This document shows positions 21,293-30,934 of a DNA stretch of 64,000 nt, piece by piece. The translations under genes and the position numbers were made by a program. How positions within the stretch are numbered: position 1 is the first letter of the stretch; every line of letters begins with the position of its first letter. The DNA lies in NCBI GenBank assembly GCA_030765045.1, contig CM060974.1:47596839-47660838 (forward strand), read 5' to 3'. The DNA comes from Tenodera sinensis (Eukaryota > Arthropoda > Insecta > Mantodea > Mantidae). Under the pieces are notes generated by a model. The model ran no database searches and was not told where the DNA came from. It was given only the letters and a program-made list of their open reading frames with translations.

Positions 21293-22379
21293 TAGGGCCC
21301 GGATTCTTAGTTTTTTAACTATTTTATTCCTTGATAGTTAACTGCAGTGGTTTTATTTAATTATCTGTTTCATTATCATTGAAGCCAAATGCTTGAATCT
21401 TATAAAACCCAAAAATGGCTAAATGAGACTTTAAAACCTAAAAGAGGCTAAATTTCCTATTTATTTTAAACTGAAAACAAACTTTATTTTAAAATGGGAA
21501 AATGAAATGTTTATGAAATTATGAATGGACTTTGACTGTTACATCTTTGCTACGTCTTTTCGCTTATGTATGCTTAGAGGAGTAATGAAAACAATGCAAG
21601 AGGCAACTGACTTGTATTTAGCTGTGTGGGACCAAGCTCTGTATTGTTGCAAGCAAGGAATGCGGGGATTGTTGTCGAGGGGAAAGGGGTCATTAGGAGA
21701 ACCCGCCATAAACTCAAACCAATCAGTTTAAAAACAGTATCTGCTGTGTTCAGTCGACTATCGTGTATTGTTAATGCATACAGTTACTACATTGTTAGAA
21801 GTCAATTTTCCTTAGATTAGGCAGGTAATTTAAGGAGCCAGTGTCATGCCTAAAGTCAGCTCATCTCGAAGGTGGTTGATTCGTCAGTGGATAGGTAACG
21901 ATCGAACTTCACCACAGATGGCAAAGTAATATTTTGCCAAATCTGCCAAAAGCGAAAGAAACCAGACACAAAAGCTTGAACATACATGAACACCTTCTAT
22001 ACTACACAGATAAAGTCGCATTAAGCAGCTAGGTGCTGTGCAGATAAACATACCGTACAGGAGAACCTGTACGACTTGTTCTCGAATGCTGGAATGCAGG
22101 TAAGGATTAAACACCTGTTATAATTCATATAGCATATAAACTATAATTTTATTTACGTATTTTCCAGGTGCCCTCTGGCTAAAAATCGCATTTTGAGCAG
22201 CACAAAGGATCTACAGGACATATCAGCAACATTGCTATAAAAAGGACAATTAATAATAAAATTAATAAACAATAATAACATAAAAACTATTTCAGGAGGT
22301 TAAAGAACTAAAAGAAGCTTTTTTAAGGTACAAAAATAACTAAAAAGTCAATTTTAAGAAACTAAAAATCCGGGCCATA
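21293..22379. mobile_element. non-autonomous hAT element, 1087 bp
   Basis: Terminal inverted repeats TAGGGCCCGGATTCTTAGTT and, at the other end, the inverse of TATGGCCCGGATTTTTAGTT (2 mismatches). An exact 8-bp duplication GTTATCAC (21285-21292, 22380-22387) is the hAT signature. Removing it restores an uninterrupted SINE-A. It contains remnants of a transposase N-terminus. Confidence 0.95.
21846..22240 (+). pseudogene. hAT transposase N-terminal remnant with an intron-like gap
   Basis: Pieces in different frames: FTTDGKVIFCQICQKRK with a CxxC pair resembling a BED-type zinc finger, then ARCCADKHTVQENLYDLFSN and AGMQV. At the last piece GCAG/GTAAGG (donor at 22100) and TTTTCCAG/GTGCCC (acceptor ending 22167) would remove 68 bp. 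Several stops. The BED assignment rests on the cysteines and context only. Confidence 0.6.
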
Positions 22380-23094
22380 GTTATCACAGTAGCTTAATGG
22401 TTAGAGCAACCCCCCCTCTGGTAAGCCAAGGGTCTATGGTTCAAATTCCAGCTGTGGCATTGAATGTTTCAGTTCCAATTGTACCTCTCAAACATTGCCC
22501 ACACACAGTTTGTGTGTTTAAAAACACCAACAGTAAGTTTGTTGGCATAAATAAATAATAATTACCATCTGAAGGTTATTTAATCCTAGGACATTCGCTA
22601 TTGTGGTAATTGTCTCTGATGTGAGACTGCTTTTGTGGTTTACTGGGAGAAATATGAATTGGTTGGAGTATTCAATGTCATTCTGGTAAGTTGTCACAGT
22701 AGCTTAATGGTTAGAGCACCTGCCTGGTAAGTGTAAAGTCTGAGGTTCAAATCCCAACTGCGGCATTGAATTCTTCAGTTCGAATTCTACCTCTCAAACA
22801 TTGTCCACACATGGCTTGGGTATTTAAAAACAGCAAGAGTAAATTTGTTTGCATAAATAAATAATAATTAATTATACACTTATTTGGGTGGTTTATGAGA
22901 TTACTCTACATATGCACATCCACATACCTATATATGGGTTTTCTCTCTTTATAATACAGATAGAGAAATACAAGTAAAGGAAAATATAACTTAAGATCAG
23001 AAAGTTTCTTATTGAAACATTTGCCAAGAGTCATGTCTTACCTTGGAGATTTTCCTGAAGTAAAGTCCCCATTCTGTAACAGAATAATGCAAAC

Positions 23095-23337
23095 CAGGGC
23101 GTCGCGAACGGGGGGCAAGGGGGGGCCGCGGCCCCCCTTGGAAGTTGGTGAACTTAATGTGCAATCAATTACTGACTATTAAACTATTATTTTAATTAAG
23201 AACAATTGGTATTTAGCATAAATCAATGCAGTTATATGCAACAAATATAAATTTTGACAATAAAATAATTAATAATATATGATTGCAAATTTCCAACATG
23301 TGCCCCCCCCCTGGAAAAAAGTCTGCCGACGCTCATG
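23095..23337. mobile_element. hAT-like MITE, 243 bp
   Basis: Begins CAGGGCGTCGCGAACG and ends with the inverse of CATGAGCGTCGGCAG; GC-rich ends with C/G runs around an AT-rich core. AATGCAAAC is duplicated on both sides (23086-23094, 23338-23346); 8 of those 9 bp would be the hAT-type TSD. Confidence 0.82.
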
Positions 23338-23372
23338 AATGCAAACATGCAGCTTCAAACAATCATCTAGCA

Positions 23373-23594
23373 ATTATTATTTACTTATGCCAACAAACTT
23401 ACTGTTGGTGTTTTTAAACACACAAGCTGTGTGTGGGCAAAGTTTACCAGGTGAAGTACGAACTGGTTTGAGAATTTAATGCCATTTTGGCAGTTTGTCA
23501 TAGCTCAGTGGTAGAGCAGCCGCCCGGTAAGCAGAAGGTCTGTGGTTCAAATCCCAGTTGTAGCATTGAATTTTTAAGTTCCAGTTCTACCTCT
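23373..23594 (+). mobile_element. SINE-A inverted composite copy
   Basis: Antisense family tail first (GCCAACAAACTTACTG), then the sense tRNA-like part with TAGCTCAGTGGTAGAGCAGC and GGTTCAAATCCC. The duplication CAATCATCTAGCA (23360-23372, 23595-23607) encloses both halves, so the composite moved as one unit. Same architecture as 1851-2111. Confidence 0.9.
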
Positions 23595-23603
23595 CAATCA
23601 TCT

Positions 23604-23985
23604 AGCATTTTATGCAGCTAAAAGATTAGTCAACTCTGAATTCAAAAAAATTATTACAAAATATTACTATGAAAAATCAAAGAATAAAAGATGGGAACTA
23701 CCAAACATTCAAACAGTAATTCCTGAGTATCCTCGAAAAACAGCAGTTGCAACCTTCAGGTTGATTACAGGACATGATTGTCTGGCAAAATATTTAAACA
23801 GAATTGGGATATATTCTTCACCACTCTGTCCTCTATGTGATCTGCAAGAGGAAATGGACCAGGACCACCTTGAAATATGCCCAGCCATTTCTAACACCCC
23901 ATCCATCAGTGAAAAATATTGGAGAGCAAGAGGATTAATGACTTCATTGTCAGAGATCCAACATTAGCTAACAACAACATATTAG
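23604..23985 (+). mobile_element. LINE-J1 copy b, 5'-truncated 3' end
   Basis: Plus-strand copy of the last ~380 bp: FYAAKRLVNSEF, ATFRLITGHDCLAK, CPLCDLQEEMD, SEKYWRARGLM, then the AGCTAACAACAAC tail. The frame is open to the native stop. The 5' end lies in or beside the SINE-A duplication. Confidence 0.9.
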
Positions 23986-24770
23986 TATAGAAGTATATAA
24001 GTAACTATCTTTACAAAAGTTACAAGTTAGCTCTACAAGTTGTATATCTTATGAATATCACCATAACTGCACCTAGTTATATAAGCATATCTTAAAATAC
24101 TTCTAGCATAGATTATAGGATGCAATATAAATAAATAAATTTTAAAAAAAAATATGCTAAGGACAAGAAACGAAACCTTCGGGTGGAGCTTTAAAAAAAA
24201 AAAAAAAACTAAACATGCTCATTTCACTGATCCCTCATATCCATCTACACCTAACAATGCCAAATGGCTGAAACACAAAAAGAACACCATCAACTATCAA
24301 ACACATCACCATTAATTACTACCAGGGGGCACTCAGGGCTTATGTCATGTTTGCCCTCCGGCACATCAGTAATACTCACTGTTACTACCACTGGCAGGCA
24401 GCTTCCATCTCTCACCACAGAATGCGCAGGTTTATGCGGTGCTGCAGCATAGAGGCCTTGACCTCAAGACTTCCGGTGGGGTTTTTTAGTGAGTAGGCTG
24501 CCCGGGTTCGAAGCCAAGGTAGGAGTCTTACACTCGCATGCATGCATGTGGTTAGGGCGTAAGTAGCATTTTTCTCCACCGCAAAAAAAAAAAAGTTCTT
24601 TATATGTAACTATGTATAACCATATGCATTCTGACACTATGAATTACATTGTAATTTCTAAAACTGATAACAATAAACAATGGAGCAGTCGCTTGAGCCC
24701 AGAATGGAGATGAACTAGATAATCTACGATCTAGCCCTCATTCTTCATTTAAGTTTGAAACAAATATCAG
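23986..24770. other. gene-free stretch
   Basis: A poly-A run is at 24192-24207. A lone box B-like GGGTTCGAAGCC at about 24505 with A-runs downstream (24582-24593) could be a degenerate SINE, but no box A is convincing. No coding evidence. Confidence 0.4.
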
Positions 24771-24774
24771 GTTT

Positions 24775-26356
24775 TGTATTTTTCAGCATTACCACAATAT
24801 GGCACACCCAAGAATTAAAACTTCAGTGAAGATGTTAACAACCAGATTTGTCTGGTAGAATGTAAAACTCAGTATAAGTCACTGAACAAAATTGTGCATT
24901 GCATACCAGAAGAATAAAATCACCAATCATATTTGTACACCCCTTGGGATGTTTCCAAACAATGACGAACGATTTAGAGTTGTCCACATAGACTTGATTG
25001 GGCCCCTACCTCTATCAGAAGAGTATGCTTACTGTCTCATGTGTATAGACCGATTTACAAACTGCACTGAAGTTGTTTCTCTTAAAAATATTCAAGCAGA
25101 AACTGTAGCTCAAGAATTTTTAATGCTTGGATTACTCGGTTTGGAATGCTGTACCAAATAGTGACTGTTCAGGGAACACAATTTCAGTGAGAACTCATCC
25201 AAACACTTACAGAAAATGTGGTTATAAATTAAAGAAAAATGCTCCATATCATCTGCAATCAAATGGAAAAATTGAAAGATGTCACAGGACACTTAAAACA
25301 TCTATCCATGCTCACAAAAATCTTAAATGGATCAGTATATTTGCCTACTATCTTATTGGGACTATATTCTATCGGAGAAGGTAGCAATGCCAGTATTGGA
25401 GAAATTGTATATGTCAGCTAATGTTGTATTTCTGACAATGAAGTTATTAATCCTCTTGCTCTCCAATAATTTTCACTGATGATATTGAAGAGAGCAATAG
25501 CAGTAATAGTAACCGCTTTTTAGAGAGCACCATATTTTTATGTTTTGGCGATCACATCGCTCTCTCACAACCCTCAGAATGTCTGGAGGACCACACCTGT
25601 CGTTGGTTTACGGGTCTCACCGCCTGACCGGGAGAATTATCAAAATAAATTCACCGAACATATCCTCTGATTACCAGAAGACGTATAACATGCCACGACA
25701 GGTGAACATGTTAGGGGTTAAGATTTTATAGAGAAATTATAGAAATGGAGAGGTTGGAAAAATAAAGACTCCCTAGCCCTCAGGAACCCTAATAGCATCG
25801 GGGTCAGAAGAGAACAAGAGATGACCAAGGTAAGGTCAGATAGAAAAGTTACAGTGAGGAGCAAAGCATCAGTAAGTGGAAGTAATGTTCTGCTCAGCTT
25901 GGTATATTGTACTCCACTTAAATTATCAGGAGATTTATTCAACGATCCTGTTACAAAAGTGGATGCAGAATTGCCAACATTTGTAGTGCAGTTGAGGAAA
26001 TATGAATCAACTCAAACCTGCTGAATATCCTAATATATCGAAGGAAAAACCACTTGTATCCCAAGACACTCATAACATAAGCCATGTATTTGTACAAGTT
26101 GACAAAGTAAACGCAGCTCTAGAGGCACTGTATCAAGGTCCATATGAAGCCATGGAACGTACAGGACAATTGTTTGGTGTAAAAATAAATGGCAAGATTA
26201 AAAACATGCCCTTGGATTAAAACCAACATATATACTGCTCATGATAACCACACAGAAGAAGAACAACCCCAAATGATGGATATGCCAGGTACAGCAAGAA
26301 CTACAAAGTCAGGCCAAAGAATACGATTTTCAGCCCGCTTCTTGGAAAATGTATAA
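24775..26356 (+). pseudogene. Gypsy-type integrase C-terminal part, split by mini-J1
   Basis: Zinc region (HNMAHPRIKTSVKML...CIAYQKNK), then FRVVHIDLIGPLPLSE (first Asp), DRFTNCTEVV, a frameshift, NAPYHLQSNGKIERCHRTLK (Glu helix) and GLYSIGEGSNASIGEIVY to 25412. After the insertion it resumes at GTPLKLSGD-like sequence and ends near SGQRIRFSARFLENV. A different family from the element at 16-20 kb. No LTRs found nearby. Confidence 0.85.
25412..25906 (-). mobile_element. mini-J1 copy 1 (J1 5' region fused to J1 3' tail)
   Basis: In minus orientation it carries the J1 5' region, truncated at its start, as far as GCTCTCTTCAATATC. It then jumps directly to the last ~75 bp of J1 (ATCAGTGAAAA...AGCTGACA). 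The entire ORF2 is missing. ATTGTA is found at both outer edges as a probable duplication. No coding capacity. Confidence 0.88.
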
Positions 26357-26866
26357 TGACTGAGAAGGAGGTGATGTAGGGACATAAATGACATGACATA
26401 GATGCTGCCACAGTTGGTAGTGTGACTGTGAAATATTAGTGAGTTGTTATGATTATTGTACAAATAGCAATGAGGAAATAAATACATTTTGTGAGTGACA
26501 AATAATTATTCAGTGTTAAGCTGTTGTAAATATATATAAAAGTGTACTAACTAAAATAGAGACAAAAAATTTCAAATCACTTTCATGCTTACCTTCAATG
26601 ATTGGTTTACTCTTCGGACAGTAATGGACACTTTGTGGCTGTTTCAATTCATGGATTCAGCCAGAAAGGTCATGAATATTTGAACAAAATATACTGTGTT
26701 AATGAAGTGAAGCAGAATGACTATGAGGGGAGAGTAGGCCATCAGGCCATAGTGAAACCACTGGGTCCTGTAGTTTTGAGATTTATACAAGTTCAGGTTA
26801 AAGTTTGTGAATGCAAATGAAGTGAGTTCATATAATAGATACCAACTGGTTATTTAACACATCTAA
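26357..26866. other. gene-free stretch
   Basis: Short frames only (26602-26820 has no motif). Nothing recognised. Confidence 0.4.
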
Positions 26867-26971
26867 CATCATTATTCTTCAAAGTTCTAAGGCTTTCACG
26901 GCCGGTGTCAATACTAGATGCAATATTAGCCGGGCTTGTGGGCCGTGGTCTATTGGGTTCCTTCTTCTTCC

Positions 26972-27010
26972 CAAACGTTTCGTCTGCGACTACGGCAGAC
27001 ATCTTCAGTG
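26972..27010 (-). ncRNA. hammerhead ribozyme-like core, left inverted repeat
   Basis: Minus strand: CUGAAGA (27002-27008), perfect 6-bp stem II GUCUGC/GCAGAC with a 7-nt loop (26982-27000), GAAA (26978-26981), then the palindrome ACGU. All core positions of CUGANGA...GAAA are present. Stem III has no loop, so it could only form between two molecules. Confidence 0.75.
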
Positions 27011-27060
27011 GCGGCGAGGTCGAAGTTTCCTAGTGGAGATCTCAGCACCGACTACGCAAG

Positions 27061-27648
27061 CCCACTAAACAGATTAGTAACATACTCCGTTCCGCCAAAG
27101 ACCCCAGGGATCCTCTATCCACCGCAGGAGTATATAGAATACCTTGTTCGTGTGGCAAGGTGTACATCGGAACCACACAACGTAGTATAAAAACCCGCAT
27201 TGAAGAACACAGAAGAAATTGTCGCTTGGGTCAAACTGAAAAATCAGCAATTGCTGAACATGCCATACTCGAAGAAGGGGAACACATCATCCAATATGGT
27301 AACACAGATATTCTGGCATCTACATCCCACTACTATTCTCGCTTATTCCGTGAAGCCATTGAAATACACAAGCACAAAAATAATATCAATCGCAAAGAGG
27401 AAGGACTTAAACTCAACAGAATATGGCAAACAGCGTTAACAAAAACAAAAATCCAGAACCCCTCTCCAGCCAATCAGACGCCAGCTCCTTGTAGTACTCT
27501 ACTGGTACAAGTCCAGCCCACTGGCCACCCGGACCTATCAAAACGTACCTCCCCTCTGGCCGCCGACATAAATACCGCACCGCTGGTGGTGACCAGCGCA
27601 GTCGGTGCTGAGATCTCCACTAGGAAATTTCGACCTCGCCGCCACTGA
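27061..27648 (+). pseudogene. Penelope-like GIY-YIG endonuclease domain, N-truncated
   Basis: Open from about 27061. GVYRIPCSCGKVYIGTTQRS is the GIY-YIG core (G-[VI]-Y...[VI]-Y-I-G) with the CxC variant of the Penelope CCHH motif, followed by IKTRIEEHRRN and EKSAIAEHA. It ends at 27648 inside the right inverted repeat, where the C-terminal KFRPRRH is read through repeat DNA. No RT is left. Cuts target DNA in intact relatives. Confidence 0.88.
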
Positions 27649-27680
27649 AGATGTCTGCCATAGTCGCAGACGAAACGTTT
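27643..27680 (+). ncRNA. hammerhead ribozyme-like core, right inverted repeat
   Basis: CUGAAGA (27645-27651), stem II GUCUGC/GCAGAC (27653-27658, 27666-27671) with loop CAUAGUC, GAAA (27672-27675), ACGU. Differs from the left copy by one loop base, so stem II is conserved while the loop varies. Confidence 0.75.
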
Positions 27681-27925
27681 GGGAAGAAGAAGGAACCCAA
27701 TAGACCACGGCCCACAAGCCCGGCTAATATTGCATCATTATTCTTGCTGGTTACAATAACATGGATTACCTGTCAGCTTCCTCTTTGCATACTCATTGTT
27801 AGCAAAGTGGAATAATTTGTTGACATTTTCCAATTATTTCACTATTTAAGAAATTGTAAAGTGGATCTCTGGATCCGGGTACTATAATGCTTTCATCTGC
27901 AGAAAGGTCTTAACAAAAAATTGGA

Positions 27926-28477
27926 TGTGTTATATTCACATGACTTTCTCTATTTTTGTACTAAGTATTCATTCAAATTCTTATTCCTCTATCTTCCTCA
28001 TGTCAGTTGAGATAAACATTTGTAGAAATTATCCGATTGCTTATTCCTTGTAGGTGCAAGAGGAATATGGGAATATAGTACGCTTTGAGCGATAGTCAAA
28101 TGTTTTATTTCATCTGCCATAAAAATAGCTTAAACATTTAAACATTTTAATGTATCTTAAGCATTTTAATAAAAATCAATAGAGCCATTTCTGAGAAAAT
28201 GAAAATTTTTAAAAGGTTTTCCATGCAAAGGGTAGTTTAGGATGAAGCCGTTTATTTTTTCAAAAATTTTATGACGCATCCTTGAAAGATATTAAATTTA
28301 AATGCCAACTTTTGTTTTTAACTGACTTTTTGTTTTTGGGTTATGCTGTTCACAGACTGACAGATACACACACACCCACACACCCACTATTATCACACAC
28401 CCCCACCCACCAACTCACACAGCACCCCCACACACCACACACACAACCCCCACACACACAGATGCCACAGATAGACA

Positions 28478-28553
<76 letters not shown>

Positions 28554-28585
28554 TGACCTTTTTCTAAAAATGGTTTTTCCATATT
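27926..28585 (-). repeat. R1 repeat copy 1, with an expanded (CA)n tract
   Basis: Antisense R1 from its 3' end (inverse of GAAAGTCATGTGAG at 27940) to the internal variable tract, here (CA)n at 28364-28550, and just past it (inverse of AGCATTTTTAGAAAAAGGTC). It meets R1 copy 2 head to head near 28590. Confidence 0.8.
28364..28550. repeat. (CA)n microsatellite with degenerate left part
   Basis: Imperfect ACACACCC units to about 28475, then an uninterrupted (CA)n of about 35 repeats. The predicted peptide repeats on both strands are artefacts. It occupies the variable slot of the R1 repeat. Confidence 0.95.
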
Positions 28586-28591
28586 TTAATA

Positions 28592-29730
28592 TCTACATTT
28601 TTACTTTCTCTGCTATGTATAGTAAGTAGGTGAAGTATTGTATTCTACCTAAAATCTCAATCTTGAGATTTCACTGGAAATATGTTATAAGGCCCCCTGA
28701 ATCCAAAAGAAAGCAAGCATTTTTAGAAAAAGGTCCATATGTGTATGTGGAGTCGGTGTGCATCTGTCTGCTTTTGAACAGCATAATGAAAAATGAAAGG
28801 TCGGTTAGAAGCCAGAGTTGGATTTCAAGTGTAACATGTTTCAAAGGTGGAACATAAAAATTTTGAAGAAAATTCCTGTACCCTAAACTAGCCTATACTT
28901 GGTAAATGTTTAAAAAATTTTGATTTTCTCAAAAATGGCTCTAACAATTTTGATTAAAATGCCATGTTTAAGATATTTTTATTGCAAATAAAATTTATAC
29001 TTGGACTTATACTTTGGACTTCTCTGGCCATAGCCCTTGTAGTCTTGTTTTTGTTTACTCTTGATGATTTTTGCACAGCTGGCAAACCATAAGAGATAGA
29101 CAAAATCTTGTCAGTCTGGGTGGCTCAGTTGGTTAGACACTGGCCTACTGATACCAAGATTACGGGTTCAAATCTGGCAGAGATCAATGGGTTTTAAATG
29201 TGCTTAAAAATGACAGCTCCATGTCAGTAGATTTACTGGCATGTAGAAGAACTGCGAGACGAAATTCCGGTACACTGGCAATGCTGATGTGATCCTGGCA
29301 GTTGACTGTGTCGTTAAACAACAAAGTATTTTTTTCATTTGGACAAAATCTTAATGTAGATCTCCTTAAAACACACAAGTTATGTCTAAATGCATTTTTT
29401 TGTGGAGTGAACCATTTCGGAGATATTCCTTGTTATTCGTGTGGGTTTTGCAATACTTAAACTTTTATCAAATGGAAGGTCTTTATTCACTTTTCTATCT
29501 CTTGGCCTTGCAAATGGAATGGAATTTCAAAGCCTTCATATAACAAACAACTTTAAAAGATCAGTCAAAGCCTACTGTATTCCCATATTTCCCTTGCACC
29601 GAGAAGAAAATTAGCAGTAAGATAATTTCTGCAAATGTTTATCTTGACTAACATGAAGAAGATAGAAGAATAAGAGTTTATAAGAATAATTAGTAGAAGA
29701 TTAGAGAAAGTCATGTGAGTGCAATAAATC
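28592..29730 (+). repeat. R1 repeat copy 2, interrupted by SINE-F
   Basis: Longest R1 copy. It starts at TTTACTTTCTCTGCTATG, passes GTATTGTATTCTACC, the short variable tract near 28740, CAGCATAATGAAAAATG, GGCTCTAACAATTTTGATT, CTCTGGCCATAGCCC, and ends near GTCATGTGAGTGC. Family of about 1.1 kb with no known coding domain, no clear TIRs and no obvious LINE/SINE tail. Class unknown. Confidence 0.82.
29110..29341 (+). mobile_element. SINE-F copy, tRNA-derived
   Basis: Box A GGGTGGCTCAGTTGG and box B GGGTTCAAATCTGG, body through TTTACTGGCATGTAGAAG and CAATGCTGATGTGATCCTGG. The duplication GACAAAATCTT (29099-29109, 29342-29352) is exact. Inserted into R1 copy 2. Confidence 0.93.
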
Positions 29731-30930
29731 AGATTTTTTTATGCAGTCAGGCTCTTAACTCTTATGAGTTAATAATTTTAGAAAAGGCATTCAAAATGAA
29801 GAGCACTTCACTGGCTGTTCTTACAGAATATAAGATATAAGCTTTATTTATAATTTTTATATGATTTATGGAAGTGTTTAAAACAGTGACACTTTGTCAA
29901 ATTAGTTAACATTTATGAGTAGAATGATTACACTTACTACTTTGTTACTTTTGGATGAATGTTTCGACAGCATTTGCTTTATGCCTACTGGCGTCAAGGC
30001 TGGAATCCTTTTTTGAATTGCTCATGGTGCCACTCTCTTTTAATTGTAAGCTTGATAACATGGTATCTAATCAAAATCATTAATAGCCATTTCTGAGAAA
30101 ATAAATGAAAATCGGCCATTTACCAGGTCAAGGTTATGGTTGGAGAGAACCAACCTGGCATTGATTTCTAGTTGATTCACTCACCTGCAAACGTCCAATC
30201 CACTAATGGTTGTGCAATGTGTTTGTAACACAACTGGATCAGATAGGGCCAGCCTCATTCGCAGGTAAGTAAATCAAATAGCTGTGCCAGGTTAGCTCTC
30301 ACAGACTATAGCTTATGGTGGAAGGACCTTCTTGAAAAACTTTGTGTCATATCCCTGCAAAATACTTAACTCAAATGCAAGTCAGATATTTAACTGACTT
30401 ATTTTTTCAGTTGTGATGTTCACACATACATACACATTTAATCAGAACGTTTTTTTCATTCAGCCAGTGTCAGACGTATTTCCTTCAAAATATGTACATA
30501 TGTGTATCAAATAATTCAGTGGAATGCAATACTTCTTCTACTTATTATAGTTAAGCAATTGAGAAAATAATCTATCACATGAATAATTTGCAAAAGCTGT
30601 TTAAAAATGAATGGTAATGGGTAGATAAAAGACCTGCAAAAGTAGGACAACTTCGGTCCCTTGTATCCCTCTTGTGCTAATAATGCAATGTGATGAAGCT
30701 ATTGTGTATTATCTTGTTTAATAGTGAGTATATTATTATAAGTTTATTTTTATTGTTACAGGAGGCAGTTCTTGATTTTATGATGTTAAAAGACCTGTGA
30801 AATCAAGAGTGATTGCAGAGAGGTGAGTTGCCATGGGATAGTAACAAAGCACAGCTATGCTGGGTGGAAGATACTGCTTTGGCAATATATTAACCTGGGA
30901 TTCTACATGATGAGTGTAACAAATATGTCC
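29731..30930. other. unannotated stretch with a small inverted repeat and R1-like pieces
   Basis: No coding evidence. Degenerate R1-like phrases occur (AATCATTAATAGCCATTTCTGAG near 30080 and TGTGATGTTCACACATACA near 30410, antisense). An inverted repeat lies at 30131-30320. A 63-bp segment ending AGAGAG/GTGAGT (30759-30821) preceded by TTGTTACAG looks exon-like but has stops in every frame. Confidence 0.4.
30131..30320. repeat. ~190-bp element with ~55-bp inverted repeats
   Basis: Left arm reads GAACCAACCTGGCATTGATT and GATTCACTCACCTGCAAACG; right arm is its imperfect inverse (CATTCGCAGGTAAGTAAATC, TGCCAGGTTAGCTCTC). MITE-like; no convincing target duplication. Confidence 0.6.
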
Positions 30931-30934
30931 AATA

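Larger units (their letters stand above)
20956..22870. repeat. SINE-A cluster: one antisense piece, two tandem sense copies
   Basis: 20956-21118 is an antisense copy part. 21119-21292 plus 22388-22559 is one sense copy cut by a hAT element. 22560-22870 is a second sense copy joined head to tail with no spacer, at ATAAATAATAATTACCATCT. Each sense unit is about 300 bp with the tRNA-like region in its middle: TAGCTTAATGGTTAGAGCA, anticodon loop CTGGTAA (GGT, Thr-like), GGTTCAAATCCC. The outer bases TGTCACA and TGTGGCA can still pair as an acceptor stem. Confidence 0.88.
26880..27732 (+). mobile_element. Penelope-like insertion with inverted terminal repeats
   Basis: 26917-27057 and 27592-27732 are inverted copies of ~140 bp (ends GCAATATTAGCCGGGC). 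They bracket a 5'-truncated ORF with a GIY-YIG domain. A 13-bp duplication CATCATTATTCTT flanks it (26867-26879, 27733-27745). Each inverted repeat carries a hammerhead-like core. Inverted and partly tandem terminal repeats are a known oddity of Penelope-like elements. Confidence 0.92.

Noticed and set aside
22680..22760. tRNA gene (Thr-like, anticodon GGT) in the SINE-A cluster
   Set aside because: The cloverleaf-like bases, including an acceptor stem, recur in every SINE-A copy together with the same flanks, so it is the Pol III head of a SINE. No single copy looks like a clean, isolated tRNA with a terminator of T residues.
28282..28629. 115-codon His/Thr/Pro-rich protein
   Set aside because: It is translation of the (CA)n microsatellite inside R1; the antisense frame is equally open (Cys/Val repeats).
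30759..30821. host exon after TTGTTACAG and before GTGAGT
   Set aside because: Splice sites look good but stops occur in all three frames; at best a decayed exon or UTR exon.
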